Positions 27,422-35,351 of a DNA stretch of 46,559 nt are shown here, piece after piece (the stretch's first letter is position 1; each line of letters opens with the position of its first letter). The translations under genes and the position numbers were made by a program. Origin of the DNA: Prolixibacteraceae bacterium (GTDB taxonomy: Bacteria > Bacteroidota > Bacteroidia > Bacteroidales > Prolixibacteraceae); NCBI GenBank assembly GCA_028282705.1, contig JANQHI010000050.1, positions 1 through 46,559 on the forward strand, given 5' to 3'. Under the pieces are notes generated by a model. It was not told where the DNA came from. It did no database searches and saw only the letters and a list, made by a program, of their open reading frames with translations.

Positions 27422-27437
27422 ATATGTTCAAACATAT
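27422..27437 (+). promoter_or_regulatory. Palindromic operator at the start of the GntR gene
   Basis: ATATGTT-CA-AACATAT is a perfect 7+7-bp inverted repeat ending 6 nt before the ATG of the GntR-family gene at 27444. A regulator bound here would block transcription or translation initiation, so it is a candidate autoregulatory site. Confidence 0.6.
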
Positions 27438-27443
27438 GGACAA

Positions 27444-28172
27444 ATGAAATTAAAAATTGACCATTCCAGCCCTATCCCATTGCATGCCCAGGTTGAGGAG
27501 CAGCTCAGGCTGTTAATTGAACTGCCTGAATACCAAAATGGGGGCTTCCTACCCAAAGAGGTTGACCTGGCAAAACGTTTAGGGATATCAAGGAATACCC
27601 TTAGGCAGGCTACCAATAAGCTGGAATACGAGGGGTTATTGGTTAGGAAAAAAGGGGTAGGTACACGTATAGCCCAGAAAACAGTAACCACACAGTTGCA
27701 ACAGTGGCATAGTTTTACACAGGAGATGAATGAAAAGGGTGTTGAATTTAAAGACTATTTGTTATCAACAGATTGGTTACAGCCTGGTGAAAAGATTGCC
27801 GCATTTTTTGAAATTGAAAAAGATAGCCCAGTATTGAAGTTATGTAGGTTACGTGGCGATGATAAAGGCCCTTTTGTCTATTTTGAAAGTTATTTCCACC
27901 CTAAAATTGGATTAACAGGAGAAGAAGATTTTTCGCGCCCATTGTATGAAATTTTTGAAGAAGATTATAATGTGGTACCTACCATTTCAAATGAAAGGAT
28001 AAAAGCACGTGCAGCTTTAGCAATCACTGCAAAAAGGTTGAAAATTAAAAAAGGCGAGCCTGTTTTAGTGCGCGAACGTTTTGTACTTGACCCTGGAAAC
28101 AGGCCCTTGGAATATAACATTGGTTTTTACAGGGCTGATAAATTTACCTATACCATAAACATCAAAAAGTAG
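27444..28172 (+). CDS. GntR-family (HutC-type) transcriptional regulator with UTRA domain
   Basis: A 242-residue protein: a winged-helix domain at about 8-75 (PIPLHAQVEEQLRLLI, PKEVDLAKRLGISRNTLRQATNKLEYEGLLVRKKGVGTRI) and a UTRA ligand-binding domain from about 90 (PVLKLCRLRGDDKGPFVYFESYFHPKIG, ARAALAITAKRLKIKKGEPVLVRERFVLD, PLEYNIGFYRADKFTY). UTRA domains usually bind sugar phosphates, amino sugars or similar metabolites. An FHS-type MFS transporter gene starts 40 nt downstream in the same direction, so this pair is probably a self-contained sugar uptake and control unit. A perfect palindrome overlaps its promoter or leader. Confidence 0.92.
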   Translation: MKLKIDHSSPIPLHAQVEEQLRLLIELPEYQNGGFLPKEVDLAKRLGISRNTLRQATNKLEYEGLLVRKKGVGTRIAQKTVTTQLQQWHSFTQEMNEKGVEFKDYLLSTDWLQPGEKIAAFFEIEKDSPVLKLCRLRGDDKGPFVYFESYFHPKIGLTGEEDFSRPLYEIFEEDYNVVPTISNERIKARAALAITAKRLKIKKGEPVLVRERFVLDPGNRPLEYNIGFYRADKFTYTINIKK

Positions 28173-28212
28173 AAAAATAAAACCAACAGATAATCAATTT
28201 AAAAAGAATAAC

Positions 28213-29373
28213 ATGTCTAAGTCAAAAATTTCTTTAAAACTAGTTACGCCTGTATTGATGGGCTTTTTTGTTATGAGCTTTTGCGACCTCGTGGGTATTG
28301 GGGTTGACAGGGTAAAGCTTGAGTTTGGCCTGAGTAATACTTTAGCACAGCTGATACCCTCAGCAGTTTTCCTGTGGTTCTTTGTCCTTTCAGTGCCAGT
28401 TGGTATTTTGCAAGACAGGATTGGAAAGAAAAATGTGTTGAACCTGGGGATGGTAATTACTGCATTGGGACTGCTCATCCCATTTTTAATTTACACTTTT
28501 GAGATGGTTTTGTTTGGGTTTGCCTTATTAGGGATAGGTAATACCATTGTGCAGGTTTCTGCCAACCCTTTGTTGGTTGATGTTGTCCCTTCAAACAGGA
28601 GGTCAAGTTTCCTTAGTTTTTCACAATTTGTAAAAGCTGTTGGGTCAATGGTAGCTGCACCACTGGCAGGTGTTTTTGCTGCACAATTTGGCGACTGGAA
28701 AATTTTATTTATAGTATTTGGGGTAGTTTCTATCCTTACTGTAGCTTGGCTGGCAACTACAAAAATTGAAGAAACAAGGAATACTGAAAAAAGGGCAACA
28801 TTTGCATCCTCATTCAAATTGCTGGGCAATGGTTTTGTGGCTGTTATGGTTATCTGTATTTTCCTTATTGTGGGTATTGATGTGGGGGTAAATGCTGTTT
28901 CAGGGCAATTTTTATTGGGGAAATTTGGTTCTCAGCAAACACTGGCTGAATCAGCAAGGAGCCTTTACTTTTTTGGTAAAATGTTAGGGACTTTTGGAGG
29001 TGCTATTATGTTGGCTAAACTTTCGTCACGTAAATTTTTCTTTTGGTCATCTGTTTTAGGGGTGCTTTCAATTTTAGCATTGGTTGTGGCTCCTTCTGAG
29101 ATGATTGCCCTGGTGATTATTTTCATTATTGGGTTGGGTGTAGCCAATATTTTCCCACTTGTTTTCTCATTAACTGTTGAAAGATATCCTAAACGTGCAA
29201 ATGAAATTTCAGGGCTGATGATCATGGCTGTATCAGGTGGTGCTGTATTGCCTCCTCTTATGGGATGGGTTGCTGATATTGCATCAGTTACAGCAAGTGT
29301 ATTTGTATTGGTAGCTTCTATAGTATTTATACTGGCTGTTTCACTTAAAGACCTGAAGAAAAATACTCAATAA
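28213..29373 (+). CDS. FHS-type MFS sugar transporter
   Basis: A 386-residue protein with 12 predicted membrane segments. The stretch QVSANPLLVDVVPSNRRSSFLSFSQFVKAVGSMVAAPLAG parallels the ETAANPYI...NFAQSFNPIGSITG region of FucP-like carriers, so it belongs near the fucose/glucose/galactose group. The FucP acidic residue before AANPY is replaced by Val here, which suggests different proton coupling or substrate. It follows the GntR/UTRA regulator and is ended by a strong terminator 27 nt after its stop. Confidence 0.82.
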   Translation: MSKSKISLKLVTPVLMGFFVMSFCDLVGIGVDRVKLEFGLSNTLAQLIPSAVFLWFFVLSVPVGILQDRIGKKNVLNLGMVITALGLLIPFLIYTFEMVLFGFALLGIGNTIVQVSANPLLVDVVPSNRRSSFLSFSQFVKAVGSMVAAPLAGVFAAQFGDWKILFIVFGVVSILTVAWLATTKIEETRNTEKRATFASSFKLLGNGFVAVMVICIFLIVGIDVGVNAVSGQFLLGKFGSQQTLAESARSLYFFGKMLGTFGGAIMLAKLSSRKFFFWSSVLGVLSILALVVAPSEMIALVIIFIIGLGVANIFPLVFSLTVERYPKRANEISGLMIMAVSGGAVLPPLMGWVADIASVTASVFVLVASIVFILAVSLKDLKKNTQ

Positions 29374-29400
29374 TAAAATATATTTTTCAGGTAGGCTAAT

Positions 29401-29427
29401 GGCTCAACACCCTGTTGAGCCTTTTTT
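29401..29427 (+). terminator. Terminator of the GntR-MFS operon
   Basis: GGCTCAAC-ACCCT-GTTGAGCC (29401-29421) is a perfect 8-bp stem followed by TTTTTT (29422-29427). The T-run overlaps the stop codon of the convergent cupin gene. Confidence 0.9.
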
Positions 29428-29917
29428 ATTTGGTAAATGAAATGATTTCTTGGGCACAACCAGCGAATTCCTTCAACAGCTCTTCCCTAGACCCCATTGT
29501 AAAATCATCAAAATGGAAGCCAGGGCTAACAGTGCAGCCAACCAGGGCATAACCTGATTTGTTCTCCAGGTGGGCTGCAAACCAGGTTTCTTTTGGTATA
29601 ACTGCCTGGAAGTTGCCATGTCCCACACCCAACCTCTTTTTTGTAATACCCTCATTTTCAATAAGGACAATCTCAACACCTGAGTTGCCTGTATGGAAAT
29701 GCCATATTTCATCAGATTTAAGGCAATGGAAAGTGCTGAAATCATGTTCTTTCAGCAAATAATAGATAGATGTGCACAGGCTCCTATCACCACTATAATT
29801 GCCAGGCAGGTTTTCCTTGGGGATAATATCACCTGAACAGTAAATTTCCTTAAACCAGCCTCCTTCAGGATGTGGTTGCAATTGTAAAGAATCAATCCAG
29901 TAATTTGCGGTTTTCAT
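29426..29917 (-). CDS. DUF985-family cupin protein
   Basis: A 163-residue single-domain cupin of the DUF985 (cupin_5) type: LQPHPEGGWFKEIYCS at the start, SIYYLLKEHDFSTFHCLKSDEIWHFHTG with the likely metal-binding His/Glu set, VIPKETWFAAHLENKSGYALVGCTVSPGFHFDDFTMG near the end. Homologues are small, often metal-binding proteins of unknown or sugar-epimerase-like activity. It is co-transcribed with the upstream SRPBCC gene through a TAATG overlap at 29917. Function remains open. Confidence 0.88.
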   Translation of the reverse strand: MKTANYWIDSLQLQPHPEGGWFKEIYCSGDIIPKENLPGNYSGDRSLCTSIYYLLKEHDFSTFHCLKSDEIWHFHTGNSGVEIVLIENEGITKKRLGVGHGNFQAVIPKETWFAAHLENKSGYALVGCTVSPGFHFDDFTMGSREELLKEFAGCAQEIISFTK

Positions 29918-30312
29918 TAAACGAAAAGCTCATTGAGTGAAGCAAAAAAATCAAAATCCCAGCCACTTGAAATATTATCATAAGCCTCATCAGGGATATT
30001 TGTATGGATCAAGTGTACACTTGTGCCTTTTTTATGTGGGAATAGTTTAAATGTTACAATTGATGGTTCTTCCTGCCCCTCAAAATACCACTGCTGAACT
30101 ACTTTTTTGTTGGGTTCAAACTCGAGGTTCTTCCCTGAAATGCTTCCTCCCCATAATGAAAACTCAGTGCCAGGTATTGGCTCCATAATGGCTTCTTCAC
30201 CAGTCCAAATTTCCAGCATTTCTTTGTTGGTCAAAACATTGTAAATATCAGTAGGTTCAGCCCCAAGGATGTAATATTTATTGAAATCTTGCATAGCAGC
30301 CTTTTTCTTCAA
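29917..30312 (-). CDS. SRPBCC (AHSA1/START-like) domain protein
   Basis: A 131-residue protein of the SRPBCC ligand-binding fold: YYILGAEPTDIYNVLTNKEMLEIWTGEEA, GTEFSLWGGSISGKNLEFEPNKKVVQQWYFEG, TSVHLIHTNIPDEAYDNISSGWDFDFF. These match the AHSA1-like group. An internal Met (MQDFNKYY, start at 30294) is an equally good start because homologues usually begin just before that point. It overlaps the DUF985 cupin gene by one base (TAATG). The IS200-type element lies about 50 bp upstream of its start and may affect its promoter. Confidence 0.8.
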   Translation of the reverse strand: MKKKAAMQDFNKYYILGAEPTDIYNVLTNKEMLEIWTGEEAIMEPIPGTEFSLWGGSISGKNLEFEPNKKVVQQWYFEGQEEPSIVTFKLFPHKKGTSVHLIHTNIPDEAYDNISSGWDFDFFASLNELFV

Positions 30313-30365
30313 AGGTAACCAAATTTAGCAGAGGATTCATAACATCTAATCTCTTTGGGGTTAGT

Positions 30366-30387
30366 TCTCCGAAGCTCTGCTTCGAGA
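30366..30387 (+). repeat. Left-end hairpin of the IS200/IS605-type element
   Basis: TCT-c-CGAAGC-TCT-GCTTCG-AGA: nine base pairs around a TCT loop with one bulged C on the 5' arm, 20 nt before the tnpA start. Confidence 0.8.
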
Positions 30388-30407
30388 TTAAATTTTAACT
30401 TTGTTAT

Positions 30408-30854
30408 GTGAGTGAATATATTCATAAAAGTCATAATGTTTCTGTATTGTTGTATCACTTTGTCTGTCCAGCAAAATATCGCAGGGTTGTTTTTAGCGAG
30501 TCTATTGACAAAAGTTTGAAAGAGATATGCCTTGAGATTTCGAAACGGTTTGAGATAACATTTATAGAAATAGGGACGGATGACGGCCATGTTCATTTTT
30601 TGATTCAGAGTGTACCAGTTAAGAGCCCCACAAGGATAATTCAAACTGTAAAAAGTATTACAGCGAAGCAAATTTTTCAACTTCACCCAGAGGTAAAGGA
30701 ACAACTTTTGGGTGGTGAATTTTGGACGAAAGGATTTTACGTCAATACAGTCGGACGTTATGGAAATGAAGATAGTGTTCAAAAATATGTACAAGCTCAA
30801 GGCAGGCAAAAAGAATATAAGAAGATTCATAGTCAGCAGCTAAGTTTGTTTTGA
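30408..30854 (+). CDS. tnpA: IS200/IS605-family TnpA (Y1 HUH transposase)
   Basis: A 148-residue single-strand DNA transposase of the Y1 HUH class. H61-V62-H63 in DGHVHFL forms the HUH metal site and Y127 in SVQKYVQAQ is the expected nucleophile on the C-terminal helix. Length and order (YHFVCPAKYRRVVF, KRFEITFIEIGTDDGHVHFL, QLHPEVKEQLLGGEFWTKGFYVNTVG) are as in complete family members. It cuts and joins single-stranded ends at the two flanking hairpins. No tnpB/IscB accessory gene is present, so it is the simple IS200-type organisation. Confidence 0.93.
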   Translation: MSEYIHKSHNVSVLLYHFVCPAKYRRVVFSESIDKSLKEICLEISKRFEITFIEIGTDDGHVHFLIQSVPVKSPTRIIQTVKSITAKQIFQLHPEVKEQLLGGEFWTKGFYVNTVGRYGNEDSVQKYVQAQGRQKEYKKIHSQQLSLF

Positions 30855-30855
30855 T

Positions 30856-30879
30856 ACCTCGTCAGCTCTGCTGCGAGGT
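30856..30879 (+). repeat. Right-end hairpin of the IS200/IS605-type element
   Basis: ACCTCG-t-CAGC-TCT-GCTG-CGAGGT: ten base pairs around a TCT loop with one bulged T on the 5' arm. It overlaps nothing else and starts 2 nt after the tnpA stop. Confidence 0.8.
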
Positions 30880-30955
30880 AGTTCATTCACTTTTATATTT
30901 TGAGCTTTAGGGTTTTATCTTTTAATCCTTAATCGTTAATCCTTTGCATTCCCTT

Positions 30956-32971
30956 TCAAATAATTTTCCTTGACCTATACACCTTTTTGTTGATTTTGTA
31001 GGTAAACCCAACAGTGATCAATTCTTTTAATTGCAGGCGCGTTTCTTTTTTAACTGAGCCATCAGGGTTTTTCACTGCATTGCCATCATCATCAAAAACA
31101 GTGAAAAGTACATTGTCATCATACAGCATATGGAACATAAACTGCATATTAATATGGTCAGTAAGCTGCATTTTTAAACTGTTCTCCCAGTTAATATCAA
31201 ACTTTGTAAAAGGCTGGGTGTAATTCATAAACATCTTGTACTTGGTTTCATAAATGAAGTTTTGGGCAAAAGTATGTTTGTATTTCAAGTCAGCATTTAA
31301 ACCAGGTTCCCAAAACCTCTTTTTCCCTTCTTCAATCCCAAAATTTGTCTGGTCAATTTTGATGGTATCTGCAACAAAAACAGTTTTAGAGGTTAGTGGT
31401 GAAAGAAACAATGAAAAGTTTTTATTGGGTTTATAGTCAAGCCCAATTTTAAATAAAGTTTTGGCAGGGGCCAGGAACCCCGAAATAGGATTCTCCCTGT
31501 CAGGGTATTTGTACCCATTGAAAAACTGGGTTTCAAAGTTCAATTCAGTGCTATAATACCACTTTTTAAAAGCACTCAGCCCAAAACGTGAGGTGACCTC
31601 AAACTTGTCGTCATTTTTCTGAATTTTAGTATCGTCACTATTAGCATTGCCTAGCTTTATCCAGCCATTCCTTATTTCGACAGAGTTTTCCCATTTTACT
31701 TTATCCCTTGAATAATTGGCAGAGCCTTTTAAAACCATCAGCATAGAGATGGCACTTTTGCCTCCTTTCTTCCAATTTTCAAGGTAAGTTTGTGTAAAGC
31801 CCAGGTTCCCATCTCCATTGATGTTCCATGGGGTTTCAATTTTATACCTGCTTTCAATTTTCTCAAGGCTGTGGTTTGTGACGGGTGCAAATTCAGGCAT
31901 CTTATTTTGCTTTTGGGTGAAACGTTTAAAGGTTACCCCATCATCTATTAACATGCTCAGGCTTCTTTTGTCAGCATTTCTGATAAGTACACTTAAGGAA
32001 TCATTTTGCTCATTTTTCAACCATATCCTGGTGTATTCCTGGCTTTGGCTTCCAAGTGTCAGGTGTGAACTACTCCCTGTAAGGTTACTAATTGTTATTC
32101 TGGTTGTGTCTATTTGGTCAGCATATGCTGAAAGGTATGACAGCATTATGGCTATAGAATCATTGACAGCTTTTACCACAGAGTCATTATATGCTTTTAA
32201 AACCTGGTAATTGTTCAGGCTAACTGAATCAGTAAAACTCTTTTTAGCTTCATTGACTTCATTATTTACAAGGTTATTCCTGTAAGAAAAAATGAGGGAA
32301 TCACGTTTGGCTTTTACAATAGAGTCATTATAAAAAATCCGTTTTTCTTCCACATATTGGGTACGCAAACTATCCAACTCCAGCATATGCTTGAAATCTT
32401 CTGTTGTTTGCACCATATCCTCAGGAATAGCATCCAGGAATTCCAAACTATCAGGTAAAGTGTAAATAGAATCAGTAAACAAAACCATCCCTTTCCCGCT
32501 TGATACCAGCTTCACTTTCTTTTCTAATTCATCAAATAGCTCAGAAGGGACAAAAACCTCTTTATTGTGATATGCTGAACGTATTTTTGCCTCAATTTCC
32601 TGTTTACTTTTACCAGCTTTTTCTGCTGGGATATATCCCTCTACCATAAGTGAATCATCAACCTGCTCAGGTAAACGTGAGACAAAACTAACAGCTGGGT
32701 TGATAGTGGATATTTCAATGTTTTTGAGTACAGTATCAATAGGTTGGCTGTTTATGAATTGGATCAATTCCTTGATATTCCTGACATTTTTAGGGTTGGT
32801 GCTGTACCAAGTGCCCTTATCCGAAAAATATTTTTTTAAATAGGTAATGTATGATTGGACAATAACATCATTAACTGAATTATATTGTTGGCTTTCTATA
32901 TTATTTTGTGAATTGGCTTTAATAAAAATAAATGCCAGGATGATAAGTAAAAAGCTTCTCTTCAACTGCAT
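30956..32971 (-). CDS. DUF3078-type outer-membrane protein with coiled N-terminal region
   Basis: A 671-residue exported protein (signal peptide 1-21, ending KANSQ). Residues ~120-280 are helical and rich in Asp, Ser, Lys and Glu with repeated ND-S-[IV] units (YNDSIVKAKRDSL, YNDSVVKAVNDSI), suggesting an extended coiled region in the periplasm. The C-terminal part from about 380 resembles DUF3078: NINGDGNLGFTQTYLENWKKGGKSAISM, then alternating beta strands to the C-terminal KKVYRSRKII, consistent with an outer-membrane beta-barrel. The function of the family is not established. It is transcribed alone, ending near the IS200-type element. Confidence 0.72.
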   Translation of the reverse strand: MQLKRSFLLIILAFIFIKANSQNNIESQQYNSVNDVIVQSYITYLKKYFSDKGTWYSTNPKNVRNIKELIQFINSQPIDTVLKNIEISTINPAVSFVSRLPEQVDDSLMVEGYIPAEKAGKSKQEIEAKIRSAYHNKEVFVPSELFDELEKKVKLVSSGKGMVLFTDSIYTLPDSLEFLDAIPEDMVQTTEDFKHMLELDSLRTQYVEEKRIFYNDSIVKAKRDSLIFSYRNNLVNNEVNEAKKSFTDSVSLNNYQVLKAYNDSVVKAVNDSIAIMLSYLSAYADQIDTTRITISNLTGSSSHLTLGSQSQEYTRIWLKNEQNDSLSVLIRNADKRSLSMLIDDGVTFKRFTQKQNKMPEFAPVTNHSLEKIESRYKIETPWNINGDGNLGFTQTYLENWKKGGKSAISMLMVLKGSANYSRDKVKWENSVEIRNGWIKLGNANSDDTKIQKNDDKFEVTSRFGLSAFKKWYYSTELNFETQFFNGYKYPDRENPISGFLAPAKTLFKIGLDYKPNKNFSLFLSPLTSKTVFVADTIKIDQTNFGIEEGKKRFWEPGLNADLKYKHTFAQNFIYETKYKMFMNYTQPFTKFDINWENSLKMQLTDHINMQFMFHMLYDDNVLFTVFDDDGNAVKNPDGSVKKETRLQLKELITVGFTYKINKKVYRSRKII

Positions 32972-33043
32972 AAGATTTTGTTATTTAACCTTCCAAACGC
33001 AAAGTTAGGTTATCTGGTATGGCTACCATGCAAAAATTTTACC

Positions 33044-33078
33044 AAAAACAAATAGGTTAATAATTTTGTAACCCTATT
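33044..33078 (-). terminator. Terminator overlapping the end of the CYTH gene
   Basis: On the minus strand AATAGGGTTA (33078-33069) pairs with TAACCTATT (33059-33051), with one bulged G, and is followed by TGTTTTT (33050-33044). The stem includes the TAG stop codon of the CYTH gene. Confidence 0.65.
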
Positions 33079-33538
33079 CCCAGGTTGAGAAAGGAAATTG
33101 GGCAAGGTAAGCATTGTAAAAACGCTCATCTCCTGAAACTTCTTTACCAACCCAATCAGGTAGCTGCACTTTTTCATTTTCATGTTTTAACTCAACTTCA
33201 GCCAGCCACAATCCACTGTTGGCTCCTAAAAAATGGTCTATTTCCCATAGCTTACCTGAATAAGGCACTTTATACCTGATCTTTTTGATGGGGGAGAAAA
33301 TGGCAAGTTTCATCATATCAAGGGCATCTGCTTTTGGGATGGTGTATTCAAACTCATCCCTGGTAATCCCTGTTGAAGCCCCTTTTATGGTTAGGTATGC
33401 TTGTTCTCCAACCACCCTAACCCTTACAACCCGTTCAGGGTCAATAGATAAATAAGCCTGGGTAATTTTAAGCCCTTCCCCTTTTTCCCCTAGCTTTTCA
33501 GGATGTAATAGGAATTTCCTTTCAATTTCTTTTGCCAT
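33074..33538 (-). CDS. CYTH-domain protein (triphosphate tunnel metalloenzyme)
   Basis: The start MAKEIERKFLL at 33538 is preferred over an ATG five codons upstream (33553), since CYTH proteins normally begin directly with the ExExK motif. The 154-residue product has that motif (EIERK), VVRVRVVGEQAYLTIKG, EFEYTIP, KKIRYKVPYSGKLWEIDHFLG and WLAEVELKHENE, giving the alternating charged residues that line the tunnel. Family members hydrolyse inorganic triphosphate or thiamine triphosphate, or act as class IV adenylate cyclases; which one applies cannot be told here. It is followed by its own terminator. Confidence 0.88.
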   Translation of the reverse strand: MAKEIERKFLLHPEKLGEKGEGLKITQAYLSIDPERVVRVRVVGEQAYLTIKGASTGITRDEFEYTIPKADALDMMKLAIFSPIKKIRYKVPYSGKLWEIDHFLGANSGLWLAEVELKHENEKVQLPDWVGKEVSGDERFYNAYLAQFPFSTWE

Positions 33539-33589
33539 GATATCTACTGCCAAAGAATTTCTTTAAAACCAATATCTAGTTGGGGTGAA

Positions 33590-34204
33590 CTAAGGTTCAA
33601 TACCCAATATTAGTAAAGGGACTGGAGGGTTATTCCTACCATGCCTGAGAACATTATAAACTTCTCCTTCATAATAAGCTACACCACTACTCATTTGAGA
33701 TTGCATCTTTTTTGTCGGTAAAACTTCAATGCCTACATTGATAATTCCACCAGAATAAAAAAGAAGATGTTTAACAAATAAATCAAATGCAACAAATGCA
33801 TATTTGTCAAATTGAATTTCTACAGCAATTTGGTCTTTAACAAAATCAGTCTGTTTATATGAAGATATTGGTTCTTTAATTCCTTTTGAAATCAAAAAAC
33901 CTTTTTGTTCAGGATAAGGTAAAGTTATTAGCTCTGGTAAGATATCTTGGTCTGTAGTTATGAAATATTGATACCTGCTCTCCTTCCAACCCATGGATCC
34001 AAACTTTTTATTAAATGCTTTATTCAAATCAATTGGGCTATAAAGCATTTTGCCTGGCATGGTTTTTTCTTTGCTTCTTTTTGTTAAGAAGCTAGAGCCA
34101 TCAATACTTTCAATGATATTGATTACTTCTAAATACAAATCATTATGGTGCACAATAAGGTATTCCTCACCGTTTAGATGAGAGTATTTTTGGGTTATTT
34201 TCAT
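33590..34204 (-). CDS. BglII-type type II restriction endonuclease
   Basis: A 204-residue protein similar to the BglII endonuclease family (223 aa): NGEEYLIV near the start, KRSKEKTMPGKMLYSPIDLNKAF, then IAVEIQFDKYAFVAFDLFVKHLLFYSGGIINVGIEVLPTKKMQ, MSSG and the closing PPVPLLILGI. The catalytic positions match BglII in type and spacing: D120, E129 and Q131 correspond to D84, E93 and Q95, including the unusual Gln in place of the usual Lys. BglII cuts AGATCT, so that is the likely target, though specificity could differ. It overlaps the methylase gene by 38 nt and is translated after it. Confidence 0.82.
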   Translation of the reverse strand: MKITQKYSHLNGEEYLIVHHNDLYLEVINIIESIDGSSFLTKRSKEKTMPGKMLYSPIDLNKAFNKKFGSMGWKESRYQYFITTDQDILPELITLPYPEQKGFLISKGIKEPISSYKQTDFVKDQIAVEIQFDKYAFVAFDLFVKHLLFYSGGIINVGIEVLPTKKMQSQMSSGVAYYEGEVYNVLRHGRNNPPVPLLILGIEP

Positions 34205-35180
34205 TAGGCGGATTTAGTTGTTTTACTTTGCTTTCATCTGATAAATTATTTTGTTTTTGCCACTCTAAAGGGATTTGGGAAACTTTATCCTTCCCTGAAG
34301 GTTTATGTATAGGTTTATTTATAGGCCTTATTTTTAATTCTCCATTATTAAAATCTTTAATTCTTTGGAGGGCTATTTTGCAATACTCATCTTCTTTTTC
34401 AATTCCAACTACATTCCTGTTATTTTTTAAAGCAGCAACCACTGTAAAACCAACACCTGCAAATGGGTCTAAAACCCAACTATTTTCATTGGTTAATGCT
34501 AAAATACACCTTTCTACCAATTCAACAGGGTATTGGCATGGATGTACTGTTTTTTCTGGGTGGTTGGATTTTACATTTGGGATATTCCATAACTCATTTT
34601 CCCAGTCTCTTAAAATTATCTCCCAAATATCACTTGGGTTTTTTCCTAAAGGGTTTCCAGATAATTTTCCTTTGTTAGGGCCTTTAAAATGCCTTTTCCC
34701 TGGATATTTAGAAGGGATCCTAACATCATCAAGGTTGAAAATATAGTTATCAGATTTACTAAACCATAAGATGGTTTCATATCTTCCGCTAAACCTGTTA
34801 CTAGCATGTAGCCCATGCCCAAAGTGCCAAATAATCCTGTTTCTGAGCTTTAGGCCCTTCTTTTTAAAAATATGGTAATAAAATATATCCAAAGGGAAAA
34901 CTTCTCCTTTGTCAACAAAATTCCCTATCTGCCAACAAAGGCTACCTTTTTGTGAAAGGGTTCTTATGATTTCCGTAATAATTTCTTCTTGGGTTTCAAG
35001 GTATTTTTCAATGCTGGTTTTAGTTTCATAAGACTTTCCAACATTATATGGGGGAGAAGTTATAATCAAATCAAATTTATTATCCTCAATTTTTTTTAAG
35101 CTTTGGAGGCTGTCACCATTTATAATTTGATAATTAAGTGCAGGGTTGATATAATCCATTAATGGTTCTTCTACTTTCAT
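34167..35180 (-). CDS. Type II DNA methyltransferase (TSPPY, N4-cytosine-type) of the BglII-like system
   Basis: A 337-residue beta-class methyltransferase, with catalytic motif IV TSPPYNVG (41-48) before the SAM-binding motif I LDPFAGVGFT (237-246). GIEKEDEYCKIA follows, and the target-recognition region lies between about 140 and 205. The TSPPY form is typical of N4-cytosine enzymes, which agrees with BglII protection by m4C, although N6-adenine action cannot be excluded. A poorly conserved tail after residue ~280 overlaps the endonuclease gene. Methylase first, nuclease second, with a 38-nt overlap and no controller gene, suggests the order and translation rate keep the pair balanced. Confidence 0.85.
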   Translation of the reverse strand: MKVEEPLMDYINPALNYQIINGDSLQSLKKIEDNKFDLIITSPPYNVGKSYETKTSIEKYLETQEEIITEIIRTLSQKGSLCWQIGNFVDKGEVFPLDIFYYHIFKKKGLKLRNRIIWHFGHGLHASNRFSGRYETILWFSKSDNYIFNLDDVRIPSKYPGKRHFKGPNKGKLSGNPLGKNPSDIWEIILRDWENELWNIPNVKSNHPEKTVHPCQYPVELVERCILALTNENSWVLDPFAGVGFTVVAALKNNRNVVGIEKEDEYCKIALQRIKDFNNGELKIRPINKPIHKPSGKDKVSQIPLEWQKQNNLSDESKVKQLNPPNENNPKILSSKR

Positions 35181-35351
35181 TTTACTCTTTCCATTTATAC
35201 AAAAATAGTCAAATGATAATTTTAAATTATATAACAGGGATTAAAGTTATTATAATGAAATCAACAGATAATTAAACTCCTCATTAAAATGTACTATGCC
35301 TTAATTGAGATATTCCTAAATTTGTATAATGTATAATTTAAAAAACACAGC

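Larger units (their letters stand above)
30366..30879 (+). mobile_element. IS200/IS605-type insertion sequence (single tnpA, two end hairpins)
   Basis: A short element with one Y1-type transposase gene bracketed by imperfect hairpins at 30366-30387 and 30856-30879. Both hairpins have the TCT loop flanked by AGC/GCT-type pairs and an extra unpaired base on the 5' side of the stem, as expected for the transposase-binding ends of this family. There are no terminal inverted repeats or target duplications, also as expected. The exact ends lie somewhat outside the hairpins and cannot be fixed without an empty site. The coding frame is intact, so the element may be active. Confidence 0.85.

Noticed and set aside
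30309-30830. 173-codon frame antisense to tnpA
   Set aside because: It is the shadow of the IS200/IS605 transposase, which has clear HUH and Tyr motifs on the plus strand.
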